Positions 37,871 through 49,137 of a DNA stretch of 64,000 nucleotides are shown here, piece after piece; within the stretch, counting starts at the first letter, position 1, and the number at the start of each line of letters is the position of its first letter. Made by a program: the position numbers and the translations under genes. The notes beneath the pieces were generated by a model, which did no database searches, was not told the origin of the DNA, and worked only from the letters and a program-made list of their open reading frames with translations. Origin of the DNA: Vespa crabro (lineage: Eukaryota > Arthropoda > Insecta > Hymenoptera > Vespidae); assembly GCF_910589235.1 (NCBI RefSeq), contig NC_060957.1:12116867-12180866 (forward strand), written 5' to 3'.

Positions 37871-39557
37871 ATGAGCATAGTTTTTTCTAGTACGGATGGT
37901 TGGATTATTTCCCATTTAGAATATCTTAATAATGTTTATAAAAGTGTTACCACAAAAACTGGATTGCATTCTCTGACATTTAATAATATGTTGTTTGAAA
38001 TTAATTCGCAATATTTGAGACAAAATCAGATAGCTCGTTCTATGCAAGATGAAACAAATCCTTTGCCAAATAAAACTAGGAAACGAAAACGAAATAAACT
38101 TCTTCCGCAGGACCATTTAGACGAAGTAGATTAAAATTATTTTAATATAAGAAAAAACATTATTTGTAAGAGATGATTGCTATTTATTATCTTTTAATTA
38201 AAGGAGATATGTTTTTTTATAGATAAGTTTTATCCAGCAAGCATTCAACAAATTGATATCCTCTGCCAAATTAAATGGATTATTCTGTGATAATATTCTA
38301 ATTGATAATAATGAAGCAGCACGTTCGACATCAGAGAAAGTTTACTCTGACACTTTTCATCAAAGATTAGAAAACTTACACGGTTATAATAATTCTGATG
38401 TAGCCATTATATGGGAGGCACAGTATAAGAAATATGTATTTCCAAAAAAGTGTAGCTTTTATTGTTATGATGTAAGAAACATGATGCAGAAGATGGAGCT
38501 GAATAATCAGTATGATTTTGTGCTATTGGATCCTCCATGGTGGAACAAGTCCATAAGAAGAAAAAAGAGCAAATCTGTAGAAGCTAGGTGATCTTGTATG
38601 GTTCAGTATAAACCAGTAAAAAAAAGAAATATCTCAGCACTTTTAATGAGAACAAGCAATTTATATACTAGTATATATATTTATCCTGTTCTCAGTTTTA
38701 TGAACAGATCGGTAAATAAGATTTTAGATGCAACTATTCATCGTAAAAATCACTGTTGAGCATTGATCGTGTACTATTCGTATATTGTATAAATGTTTTT
38801 TTATTATAGCAATAATTTAACATCCTTTATAATATCTTATAACTTGCCAAAATTTTATTTAACGTCTTTATAACAGCTACCAAATGATGTACAATGAAGA
38901 ATTAGTCAAGATACCAGTTGGAAAATTATTATGTTCAAGCGGTATTGTAGCAATTTGGTGTACTAATGCGCCAAGTCATTTACATAGTATTTTTAATGAA
39001 ATATTTCCTTCATGGGGAGTTACATACAAAGCAAAATGGTATTGGGTCAAAGTAAGTTTAATGCTAGTTTCACAATATGAAACTAAACATATTTATTTAA
39101 TATTTCAATAAGCAAGAAAATATTAAAATTTCAAAAAATTCCAGGTAACTCAAATGGGTAATACAATTTGTAATTTTACTTCTACACCTGGAAAGCAGCC
39201 TTATGAGTTAATAATATTAGGATGTGCATCTGATGTTAATGTTAATATTCCTGATAGTAAGTTAATTATCAGTGTACCAAGTGCTGTACATTCGCATAAA
39301 CCACCTCTTATAGGTGAGTACTATGATATATTTAAAATATAAATGTTTTATAAAATAATTTATATTGTGCTAATATTTTAGAAGTTATAAAAGAATATTT
39401 GCCTAGCGAACCAAAGTGTTTAGAAATGTTTGCTAGATATTTATTGCCTGGATGGACAAGTTGGGGATTAGAAGTGTTAAAATTTCAAGATCTGTCTCTA
39501 TATACAATTTTAGAACATGTTAAAAATAATAAAGATGCCACAGAAAGTGTGGACTGA
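37871..39557 (+). CDS. METTL4: METTL4, N6-adenine methyltransferase (MT-A70 family)
   Basis: SAM-dependent adenine-N6 methyltransferase. Known METTL4 proteins modify U2 snRNA (m6Am), and DNA 6mA has also been proposed. Five exons: 37871-38125, 38223-38587, 38877-39051, 39145-39313 and 39382-39557, totalling 379 aa (human 472). The catalytic DPPW motif is LLDPPWWNKS (about residue 187), preceded by the family block WEAQYKKYVFPKKCSFYCYD. Further MT-A70 landmarks are GIVAIWCTNAPSH, WGVTYKAKWYWVKV, TPGKQPYELIILG, VPSAVHSHKPPL and CLEMFARYLLPGWTSWGLEV. The N-terminal half is divergent and Lys/Arg-rich (KTRKRKRNK). The exon 1 donor (GAA|GTAGAT) is weak but is the only one keeping frame before the stop at 38132. 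A non-ATG upstream frame extension to 37850 is disregarded. Confidence 0.93.
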
Positions 39558-39746
39558 AGTAGTTGACAGTTATAACAAAATGTATTAACTGTAATTATTA
39601 TTGTAACTACTAGCTATTTATGCAATTAAACAAATGTGATATAAACTTTTATTATATATAAATTATTTATTTCTGAATTATGGCTATTCATCATCCTTGA
39701 TTTTATAACGGTTTTCGCCAACGATTTAGACGTCTTTCTAAGCCGA

Positions 39747-39816
39747 TTTTGATGAATAAGATCTCATTTTAAAGATGGCTAAACATGACTTTTTCAAATT
39801 TGTGAAAAAGCTTTAT
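39747..39816 (+). repeat. Diverged copy of the 462-690 repeat arm
   Basis: Matches positions about 462-541 in order: GATTTTGATGA, then CTCATTTTAAAGA, then GTGAAAAAGCTTTA (TTTTGAAAAAGCTTTA in the other copy), with intervening mismatches. No convincing second arm was found here, so it may be a half element. Confidence 0.5.
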
Positions 39817-41063
39817 AATATTATAGTACGTTCACCTAAACATTACATAACTCGAAAAACGGTTTAAATGTAAAATAATTGTAATTTCATATTTCAATAC
39901 AGTTAAATTTCGCATTCGAAGTCTTTTGCATTCCGACGCATAAACATCGAAGCTCTCTCTTTCTAAACGTGAAAACTTAAAACTTAATGTTTTCGCTAAT
40001 TTTATACTTATTTAAACAATATAAAGTACGCAGAATTAAATAAACTAATATTTAAATAATACTACACAGTCTAATTTTGGATAAAATTGGACTTGTAACT
40101 TGTCATAAACGAATGATCATGCTCAATAATGGTGATTGAAACTTGCAATGTTGTAACAGTCGAGCTATGCGCAAATTGGTTCCCGAATATATGGTAACGC
40201 TCAGGTCTACAATTTTAGCGTTTGAAATCTGAATTCTCGTGTAGCAAGATTCATCCCGTTGCTTTACTTTGCTATTTATATAATAGCAATAGTAATAATA
40301 GTATAAAAGAGTAGTCACCGTTAAAGCCCATGGATCTTCACATGCAGCAACCTCCTCGTGGTGAGATCTGGATCGATATTACTTGCGATATATCGAGACT
40401 TATACAACGCAAGTACTATCGAACGAATGGCTGCATATTTCAATAAGTTCCAAAAATCTTATCTCTCTAATTCTAACTAAACATAAAAGTATTTATATTT
40501 TGTATTGCTAATCATACTTCAGTAGATGATTATTGTAGATTAAATAATATTTTAAAATAATTTTTTAGAGAAATGCATTAAAAAATTATAACTTTTTTTA
40601 TTATTCTTATTTGTTCTTATTTATTGTCATTTATTTTTACTTATTCTTATTGATTTTCATTTATTCTTATATATTTTTATTCACGTCATTCAGATTAAAT
40701 ATCATATTTTCTATTCTTAGTTATATCTGTTATTATTTTTACACATTTTAGAATTCCAAATATACATGAGTAATTCTCTTTCTACTATTGTTGCTATTAT
40801 CTTTTATACATATGTTATATTTTATTTGTTATATATTTCAACGGAGATAATGATACTTATATAGAACTAATGACTACTTATATAAGTTATTAATTATTTA
40901 TATAAGTTTAATAAGAAACAAACAATATAAAGTTTGTACAATTAACACTTTTCAATTATTTTATCTTCAGAGAAGTATAATCTGGCATATGGTTTTTCTT
41001 GCTTTTGTCAGATGTATTACTATTTTTAATACATACAAAAATTTTTGTTATACACTAATTCGA

Positions 41064-41100
41064 TTGTTAGGTTACTCATAAGAGAGGTATAACCTAACAA
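41064..41100. repeat. Short inverted repeat
   Basis: TTGTTAGGTTA at 41064-41074 and its exact complement TAACCTAACAA at 41090-41100, with a loop of 15 bases, about 140 bases beyond the GALE stop. Could be a 3'UTR hairpin or a transposon relic. Confidence 0.6.
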
Positions 41101-41241
41101 GCTTATACACAATACAATAGTGAAATAGTGGAGGACAGTATTTCCCTATTGCTCTTTTAGTTAATTTCTTATCTATACCTGTCATTGAAGTCACATATCC
41201 TACGGCGTAAGGTGAAGAACAGCCGCATATAAATCATATGT

Positions 41242-42744
41242 TTATGTAGTATTATTTACATGATTATGAATGCCATTTTTTATTGGCGCACGATATCCAT
41301 ACGGATTCATTGTTTGCCACCTCCAAAAATCTTCACCTTTATTAAAATATATTATTAAATATATGTTTTTCATTATACACAATGTAATTGATATACATAT
41401 ACATATATACACACACACACATATATATATATAAAACTTACACATTCGTTCAACATTATATTTAGTTTTCCATCCAAGTTCCTTCTCTGCTAAATCTGTA
41501 TTAGCAAACATCGAGACGATATCGCCTTCTCTCCTATCTTTTATAACATATGGAACAGTTGCACCTGTCACTTTTTCAAATGTTTTTATTAATTCAAGAA
41601 CAGATACTCCTTGTCCAGTACCTAAATTGTAAATTTTTAGTTTGACATGCTGTTTATGTAAAGCATTTAAAGCAGCTACATGACCAGATGCCAAATCCAT
41701 GACATGAATATAATCTCGAATTCCTGAAAACAAATAATCAAGAAATAATTAAATTTTTTCAATCAATATTAAAAATAATTAGCTTATATTGTACCTGTTC
41801 CATCCTTTGTAGGATAATCACCACCAAAGATAATGAGTTCAGGTTTATGACTTAATGCAACTTGTGCGATATATGGCATTAAATTTGTAAATGGTTTTGT
41901 TGGATCTTCTCCTATTAATCCACTAGGATGAGCACCTACTGGGTTGAAGTATCTTAAAGAGATTATATTCCAACTCTGTCAAATGAAAGTAATATTTTAT
42001 TCTAAAAAATTTATAATATTATAAATAGTTTTTCTTCTGATGATAGATACATATTATAATCATACCTTTTCAGCTCTTGATATATCTTTGAGCATCTCTT
42101 CGATAAAATACTTAGTACGACCATATACATTAGTTATATTTCCTGTAGGATGTTCTTCAGTTATTGGTAATTCATTTGGTTCTCCATATACTGTACAAGA
42201 ACTACTAAAAACTAATTGAAAACAACCAGCAGCTTTCATTACCTAAAAGTATTAAATAATTTTATAATAAACTAAATCTCATAGTTATCCTATATAATAA
42301 TAAAATATTCTTACTTCTAGTAAATTAATGGCACCAATAATATTATTCTTATAATAATGAAGTGGAACTTGCATAGATTCTCCCACTGCTTTTATAGCCG
42401 CAAAATGAATGACACAATCTATTTTATGCTTAAAAATATTATAAAAATTAATAAAAATACTATATTAATAAATAGAACTTTACATTGATAACACTTACCT
42501 TATTAAATACTTCTTCAAGATTATTTTTATTAATTAGGTCACAATTATAAAATATAACTTTCTTTCCAGTTATTTTTTCAACTCTTTTAAGAGCTGCAGA
42601 TTCCCCTTTACCTTCTACAACGCTATTTGCAAAATTGTCTATAGCTACTACATCATATCCACATTCTAAAAGTTCTACAATACAATGACTACCAATATAA
42701 CCAGCACCTCCAGTTACAAAAATTGTTCTCCAATTTTCAGTCAT
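41242..42744 (-). CDS. Gale: UDP-glucose (UDP-galactose) 4-epimerase
   Basis: Leloir-pathway enzyme interconverting UDP-galactose and UDP-glucose (and the N-acetyl forms) with tightly bound NAD+; cytosolic. Six exons: 42499-42744, 42315-42428, 42066-42242, 41795-41975, 41442-41723 and 41242-41336, giving 364 aa (human 348). An extended SDR fold is evident: NAD-binding TGGAGYIGSH (about 11-20), FAAIKAVGES, catalytic FSSSCTVYGEP serine and Y-G-R-T-K (YxxxK) about 160. Further landmarks are SLRYFNPVGAHPSG, IFGGDYPTKDGTGIRDYIHV, MDLASGHVAAL, YNLGTGQGVSVLEL and a C-terminal FWRWQTMNPYGY. All catalytic residues are present. Exons are short and separated by introns of roughly 70-120 bases. Confidence 0.97.
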
Positions 42745-44093
42745 AGCTGTAATAATATAGAAAAAAAAATTAATTTATAACAATTTATAATTAAATGATT
42801 ATATTGAATCAAAAAATAAATGTTTTAACGATATATGAATACTTCAAGGTCAATCATGCAAATCTACACGTAATCTACGCAAATCTACGCGGGCAATCAC
42901 CTTCGGAAACGAGCATATTGAAAGTTCAAGGTTATCGAAACGCGTAATAGATCATTCTAAGAATGATCAAACAAGTGGACACTTAAATTTTAATAGAATT
43001 AGTATAATATAGTTTTTTTCTTAACATTTATAAAAATAATTTAGATTGTTAGATGTTTTTATCGATTTAATTAACAACAATTAGAAGTTATTTTTAATAA
43101 AATTATTATAATAATAATAAAAGAACATCTATGAAATTTAAAAAAATTTTTTAATCGTTTCAGATCTTTCAATGATCTACTGCGCATTCGTATCTTTAAA
43201 TATAACGGTATTCCTTGAAATATTATATTTCACTTTTTTATTATTATAATTAATTATTATGTGATATTATGTGACATTATAGCAGAATTAAATCTTTATT
43301 TAGATGTTACTACAATAACTTTGACATTCTCTGTTAAAATAATAAGAAATAAACGACTATGTTAATCTAATTTCAATCAATTCACACATTAAATTTATTT
43401 TAATTAATATAAATATAATATTGTTTAGAAAATTTATTTAATAGTCTTTACGAATTGATCTAGATTACACTTTGATTTTTTTATCGATTAAAATATAATT
43501 TTTAAATATTTGTAGAATAATCGATGATTTATAAAATTTATATAAATACTTTAATACAATTTTGTTCTTATTAAAAATGTTTTTAACAAGATTTAATGGT
43601 TTTACCTTTAGGAATAATTTGTTATTTGTTCACTAAATTTGATATTTTAATTGATTAAAAGAGGCCGAAGAATCGAAGGATGCACTCACGTTTGTGTAAT
43701 GACTGAATATATTTCCAGTTACGTCTACCTTCTTCAAGAACGCAGAATTTAGTATAGTCTGAAACTAAGAACCGTCTCTCCTCCACGATCACAAGAAATC
43801 GCATACTATACCTATTTTCATACACTCTCACTCTTCCATCCATACAATGTGTTATAACAGGTTCTTCCTTTCACAACCTTCCTAATGCCGTTCTTACGAA
43901 AGATACTTCAAACACGAAACAAAAAAAAAATTACTATTATTATTTATCGTTATTTATTTATCGTTTATGAAATATATAATTTTTATGAAACATAGTTTGC
44001 AATATTCATCATGAAAAGTGAACAAACAATAAAAAAAATTGGGATTTTATTAAATATTAATTATATACATATTTATAGATAATTATAACATAT
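42745..44093. other. Intergenic, GALE upstream region
   Basis: Three near-tandem AATCTACGC-like units at about 42860-42890 and a 19-base palindrome GATCATTCT-A-AGAATGATC at 42950-42968 lie 100-220 bases upstream of the GALE ATG and may be promoter elements. A compositionally normal stretch at 43655-43900, with a 62-codon minus ORF and no recognised homology, could be a 5'UTR exon. Elsewhere AT-rich. Confidence 0.35.
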
Positions 44094-45513
44094 TCACTGT
44101 AATGTCAATACTTTAATTAACTTGTACAATAATTCCTTTTGTTCTGCATTTAAATATGGCCATAATTCACCTTCTAATTCAAATAATATTTGAAAGTCTC
44201 GCGATTGACACGCAAGTACCAATGATTGCAGTAATAAAAGTTCATCCTCGTTCATATCCAGACCTATAATATATAAAATATTTTTAACATATATAAAAGT
44301 TATTGTATTTTTAATTTATGCAATAATTTTTTTAATGAGAAACAAACATACAAACCATTGTTTGTACCTTCCTCAATCCATGCATACTTCTCTAAAACTT
44401 GCACCAACGACGGTGCTAGTCTTTTAGGTGATGGTTGAAGAATCAAAAGTAAAAGAACTCTAGTTATTTCACATCTAAAAAATATTATAATTGAAGTTGT
44501 AGATGAAACTTCATATGTTACAAAAAAGTATTGTATAAATAACTTACCGACGTAAAATAACATTGTAATTGCCTCTTATACCAATATTGATATAAGCTTT
44601 TACAAATTCCACGAATTCATTGAGAACATTTAAAGCAGTGACATAATCGCCTGGAATTATTATATGGAGGCAATCACGTATAATTTATTGTCATAAATTA
44701 AAAATTTTTATACAATATAAAAAATTATTCACCTTGTTCAATATAAAAAGATATTAAAGTATTAATAGCTTTTGGAGTTGGGAAAGTATCAATCGATTTC
44801 CGTAATTGTTGAATTCCAGCTGAATTAGCACCCAATGATAATGCTAATTCTATTGCTAGTCCTGCCGATAATGTATTAAATCCCATTTGATTACTGCAAC
44901 GCAATGAAGAATGACTAAAACAGCTAACAGCAGCCTAAAATATATTTTGTTATGCGTATAACTTAAAATATCAATAACTATAAAAACATTAATATACTGA
45001 TCATTAACCAGCATGTTTTCTTGCCCTAAAGAAGGACACCCAATATCATTATTTTTTTTCTCAGCAGTTAGAAACTGTCTGCCAGCTTTTATCAGGAGAT
45101 TGATTTCAGAAGAAGTATTTTTTAATGTTCCATGACATCTAGCTGCTGCTAAATAACATAAACCCGCATATTGCCATAATTCCTTCTGTTCGGATTCAAC
45201 AGCCAAGGCACCTACATAAAGTGTCATTGAAAATTTATATTTAATAATATAAGAACATTTTGATCTTTACATACAGGATACAACAATATAATAATACTTA
45301 CAAAACTGATCACTGGCTTCTGTGACGTTAGGTTTTCTCAGAAAACGTCTAAAAGTTATTGATTAAACAAAAATTTTAATAATTTCTATGAATAAATTAT
45401 ATTTTCTTACTTAAAAAATTTTCTTACTTTTTAAGTTTGTTAGATATAATTTGATATCTTGTTAAAATATCTGTTGTTTCTCCGCACTTTTGTCCTTGAT
45501 TGATTTGAGACAT
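44094..45513 (-). CDS. F8A: 40-kDa huntingtin-associated protein (HAP40/F8A)
   Basis: All-helical TPR-like protein that forms a stable complex with huntingtin and, in mammals, links it to Rab5 endosomes. Seven exons: 45428-45513, 45302-45348, 45009-45211, 44733-44934, 44548-44650, 44353-44474 and 44094-44263, totalling 310 aa (human 371). The diagnostic N-terminal block is [20 protein letters not shown] (human [20 protein letters not shown]), followed by LWQYAGLCYLAAARCHGTL. The C-terminal block RCEITRVLLLLILQPSPKRL, then LVQVLEKYAW, and LLLLQSLVLACQSRD matches human CEVSRVLLLLLLQPPPAKL and LEKYSW. It lacks the long Pro/Ala-rich insert of the mammalian protein. The exon 3 donor had to be CTG|GTTAAT to keep frame; a nearby CA|GTATAT would shift it. 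Confidence 0.93.
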
Positions 45514-46602
45514 CTTAGTTAAATAAATATTGATCTGTCATATTATAAATGCCAATCATACCAATGAATTTCTTTTTTGTAAATATCTGTATGTATTATA
45601 ATTTTTCCTGTGCTTCACATATATGCCACGAGATATTAAATTCTTATTTAAAATATCTTAAATTCGACATAGCCAATTGATTTATCATAGAATATTTTTC
45701 TTAATGCCTTTTTACAACACAACATTAAGGTGTTATCACATCAATGGTAACGTAAAAACGTAATTATCGATTTTTATTTGTATTATTTTTTCGAGTTATC
45801 ATTTTTTTTATTACATATAATTTTTTATTGCGTATATGATACTTTTAAAATTTGATAAAATTAGAAAACCAATAAACATGAACATATATGGTTGGATAGA
45901 TGCTAATGTTCCTACCAACTTACGATTTGTTCTCGTTGTGTCATGTGATTCTCTTAAAGCAAGTTTATGTCCATTCGATGTGAAGTTACAGATCTATTGA
46001 TAACAAGGAAAGAATTGATTATAGTAAAGGAAAAATTTGATTATAGTGTAAGTACATAGTTCTGTATTCAGAAAATTTAATTCCGAATTTAAGATTATTA
46101 ATTTATCTCAAATACATGAATGTAATCGTGATCATTGATAAAATCAATCTTTTATTGCTAGTTAATTATGCAAATGTATTTAATCAATAATTTATTCGAT
46201 TAGTTGTATGCTGTGTCTTTTATCCTCATTTTTGATTGTTTAAAAAACTTCAAATGATATGATGATTAATATATATGCGCGCGTTATATTTTAATTATAT
46301 TCACAGAAATGTGATCTTAGTGTTCTCAAAAAGAAATAATTTTTATGATTACAGATTTACAGAAGATGACATATTTTTATAACGTTTATGTAGTAAAATA
46401 AATGTAAAGGTCGGCCTACTACGACAAATATCGTTTATACAATAATGTACTATGAAGTGTATGAATCATCGATTTTGCGTAATTATGCAGTGAAACATTA
46501 TTAAATGGCATAAGACTAAAATTGAATAAACATTTCTAGTAGAACTCAATTTTCTTGCAAAAATAACGTAACATAAATTAAACATAGATATTATTGACAA
46601 AG
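45514..46602. promoter_or_regulatory. Divergent interval, HAP40 / GDE1
   Basis: About 1.1 kb between divergent starts. A GC-richer segment at about 45900-45990 is the probable promoter region. No motif is strong enough to name. Confidence 0.3.
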
Positions 46603-48474
46603 ATGCATGGGACTGTCGAACTAATTTTAAATAGTGCTTTATTGTGGATATTTCTTGAAGCGACATGGACTGTGTTAGTGAGCATTTTATACAGTTTCCG
46701 CATACCTTGGATTTTTTGGGGTTCTTTGATCATATTGATTGGATTGAAAATAGTTCGAGTTCCACCTCCACATGCAAGTATTGTGAATGAAGTACTTGGT
46801 GTGAATCCCTTTTTCATAGGAAAGGAAGTACATACGACTGAGAACCAGGGTGATGGAGAACGATATTGCATGTCTGTTATAGCTCATCGTGGTGGAGGAT
46901 ATGATTACCCTGAGAACAGCTTGTCGGCTTTTCAAAATGTAAAATTATATTTAATGACTTTTTCTTAATTAAATTTTTTATAGTCATAGACATGACACAT
47001 AGATAATAGCTCTGAATATTTAAAACACTAGTATTCTAATATTATTATATGCTATTAATTTATATCCAATATATTAATATATTGATGGCTTTAATTTTTT
47101 TCTTAATATGAATTTTCAAAGCATTTATAACATTGTGTTTTGTAATCCTTTTTATATTGTTTGTCAAAATGAACAGTTGCTTGCTCTGGTGTGGCTTCAA
47201 AACATATACTAATCGAATAGCTGTAATGTTTAAAATATTTTAGTAACTAAAGTTTTTTTATGAATACTATAACTATTAACCATATTTATATAAAACAAAG
47301 AGAACAAAATATTCAAATTACTTGATATGGCTAACATAAAAAGATTTTTCATTATAATTACAAAAGTTTTATATATATTTTATATTTATGTTGTCTAATC
47401 TAAATTCTTAATTATTGGTTTATTTCACAGAGTAAAGACAAAGGATGTACTGCAATTGAATTTGATTTAATTCTTACAAAAGACAACATTCCAGTACTAT
47501 TTCATGATATTACTATTGAAAGACTTACAGGTCAAAAGGGTGTAGTTAGTGAAATGACTTGGGATCAATTGAAGGAATTAGATATCACATTTAATCATCC
47601 ACTTAGGTATTTACTAATGTAATTATTTTATGATTATATTTTTTTTTTTCTTGACTCATGGAATTTATTTTTCTGTGTCAAAGGAATAAATTTCTTGAGG
47701 GTGAAAAAATTGCATTATTCAAAGATGCTTTACAAATATGTTTAAACAATGATCAACGTATAATTATTGATATCAAAGAAACAAGATTAGATATAATACA
47801 GGTAGTATTGGATGCTTACAAAGAAAATCCAAATTTATTTAAGAAAGCAATTGTCTCAAGTTTTAATCCTGTGATTGTATATTTGGTATGTTAATGTTTA
47901 TATATTTCATAAAAAGTATTATATAAAACTTTTGTCATAAAAAAAGTATATTTAATTATAACAAATAACAAATTTAGATTAGAAGGAAAGAACCACGCAT
48001 TGTATCTAGTTTAGCTTGGAGACCGTATTACTTCTCAAGGGAATCTTATTTAGGAATAAATGGACCAGGACCATCACGTTTTGTTAATCCATTTAAACAT
48101 TTGGCAGCTTGCATAATGGAAATTTTATATGAATGGGCATTACCAAGTTTTATTTATTACATTGTAGGGATATCTACTATTCTTTTACACAAGGATATAA
48201 TAAACCTGTAAGTTATTTTATCTATAGTATTTATTGTTGATATTAAACATTGAAATTATATATAAAAATTTTGATAATACTGGTATAGTTGTAAATTAAT
48301 TAAATATAAGAAACTAAAAATCGGTTATATTTTAGGCGTGTTATTGAACAATGGCATAATCGTGGAATTCGTGTGATAGCATGGACCGTCAATTTGCCAT
48401 CAGAGAAATTACACTTTTCTAGACTGCTTAAAGTTACATATTTGACAGATACTTTATTAGCAGAAAAAGTATAA
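46603..48474 (+). CDS. Gde1: Glycerophosphodiester phosphodiesterase 1 (GDE1/MIR16)
   Basis: Membrane phosphodiesterase of the GDPD family. GDE1 hydrolyses glycerophosphoinositol and glycerophospho-N-acylethanolamines, with the catalytic domain facing the lumen or outside. Five exons: 46603-46938, 47431-47606, 47684-47885, 47978-48207 and 48336-48474, giving 360 aa (human 331). The N-terminus has hydrophobic segments (about 8-25 and 32-50). Catalytic motifs follow: VIAHRGGGYDYPENSLSAF (HR and the NS pair), TAIEFDL (Glu and Asp metal ligands), PVLFHDITIERLTG and IIDIKE. After IVSSLAWRPYYFSRES comes a second membrane segment (ALPSFIYYIVGISTILL). GIRVIAWTVNLPSE and YLTDTLL then complete the TIM barrel. 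All metal and acid-base residues expected for the family are visible. Confidence 0.95.
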
Positions 48475-49137
48475 TATTACTTTAATATTTATTCAATATT
48501 TAACAAAATGTATGTAGTACCAATATTGTATACTTACAATTTGATAATTTTAGCACAGAGTGCATAACATTTGATACTCTAGTCTATTCATCAATTGATG
48601 AAAACGATTTTGTACACCATTTTTTAACTTATCGCTACATTTTAACTTAAAAGAGAACTTAATTTTAATATTAGACTGGGAAATATGGTCAATGTTATTT
48701 CAACCTTATTTTTTTTCTTTTTTTTTTTTTTTTTTTTAATTAAAATTGCATTTTTACATTTTTATATTACATGAAATATAACGTAGCTTCAAACAGTATC
48801 AAATATAAAAATTAGTGTAAACGATATACAAAAGGCTTATATATATTATAATATTTATTATACAATTACATTCAAGTGATACCACCTTGTATTTAAATGC
48901 ATCTAAATCAAATTTATATTTATTTACAATCAAATACAAATTTATATGTATTTACAATACAATTTTTTGCATTAAAAAATCTTGTTATTTTATTTACTTT
49001 TAGAAACAAGATGGTTACACTTTTATATTTATATGATTACGTTCTTCATAATCAAAAATGGACGGAAAATAATATATTTATTATCATACTTAACTTCTTA
49101 TTCTGGTCTTTGTTTATAAAATAATCTTTGTAAATTC
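48475..49137. other. Convergent 3' interval, GDE1 / dah-like gene
   Basis: AT-rich 3' flanks of two converging genes. A T-run of about 22 bases lies at about 48713-48738. The + ORF at 48897-49124 is compositional. Confidence 0.4.

Larger units (their letters stand above)
39558..41241. other. Convergent 3' interval, METTL4 / GALE
   Basis: About 1.7 kb without a supported gene. Contains a diverged copy of the 462-690 element near 39747-39816, a degenerate (TTATTCTTAT)n-like stretch at about 40610-40700, and a short inverted repeat at 41064-41100. The minus ORF at 40103-40318 has no recognisable features. Confidence 0.4.

Noticed and set aside
43655..43843. 62-aa minus ORF upstream of GALE
   Set aside because: No recognised domain; more likely UTR or intergenic. 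Kept only as a composition note.
46466..46935. Minus-strand ORFs overlapping GDE1 exon 1
   Set aside because: Antisense of a well-supported GDPD exon with a catalytic HR motif.
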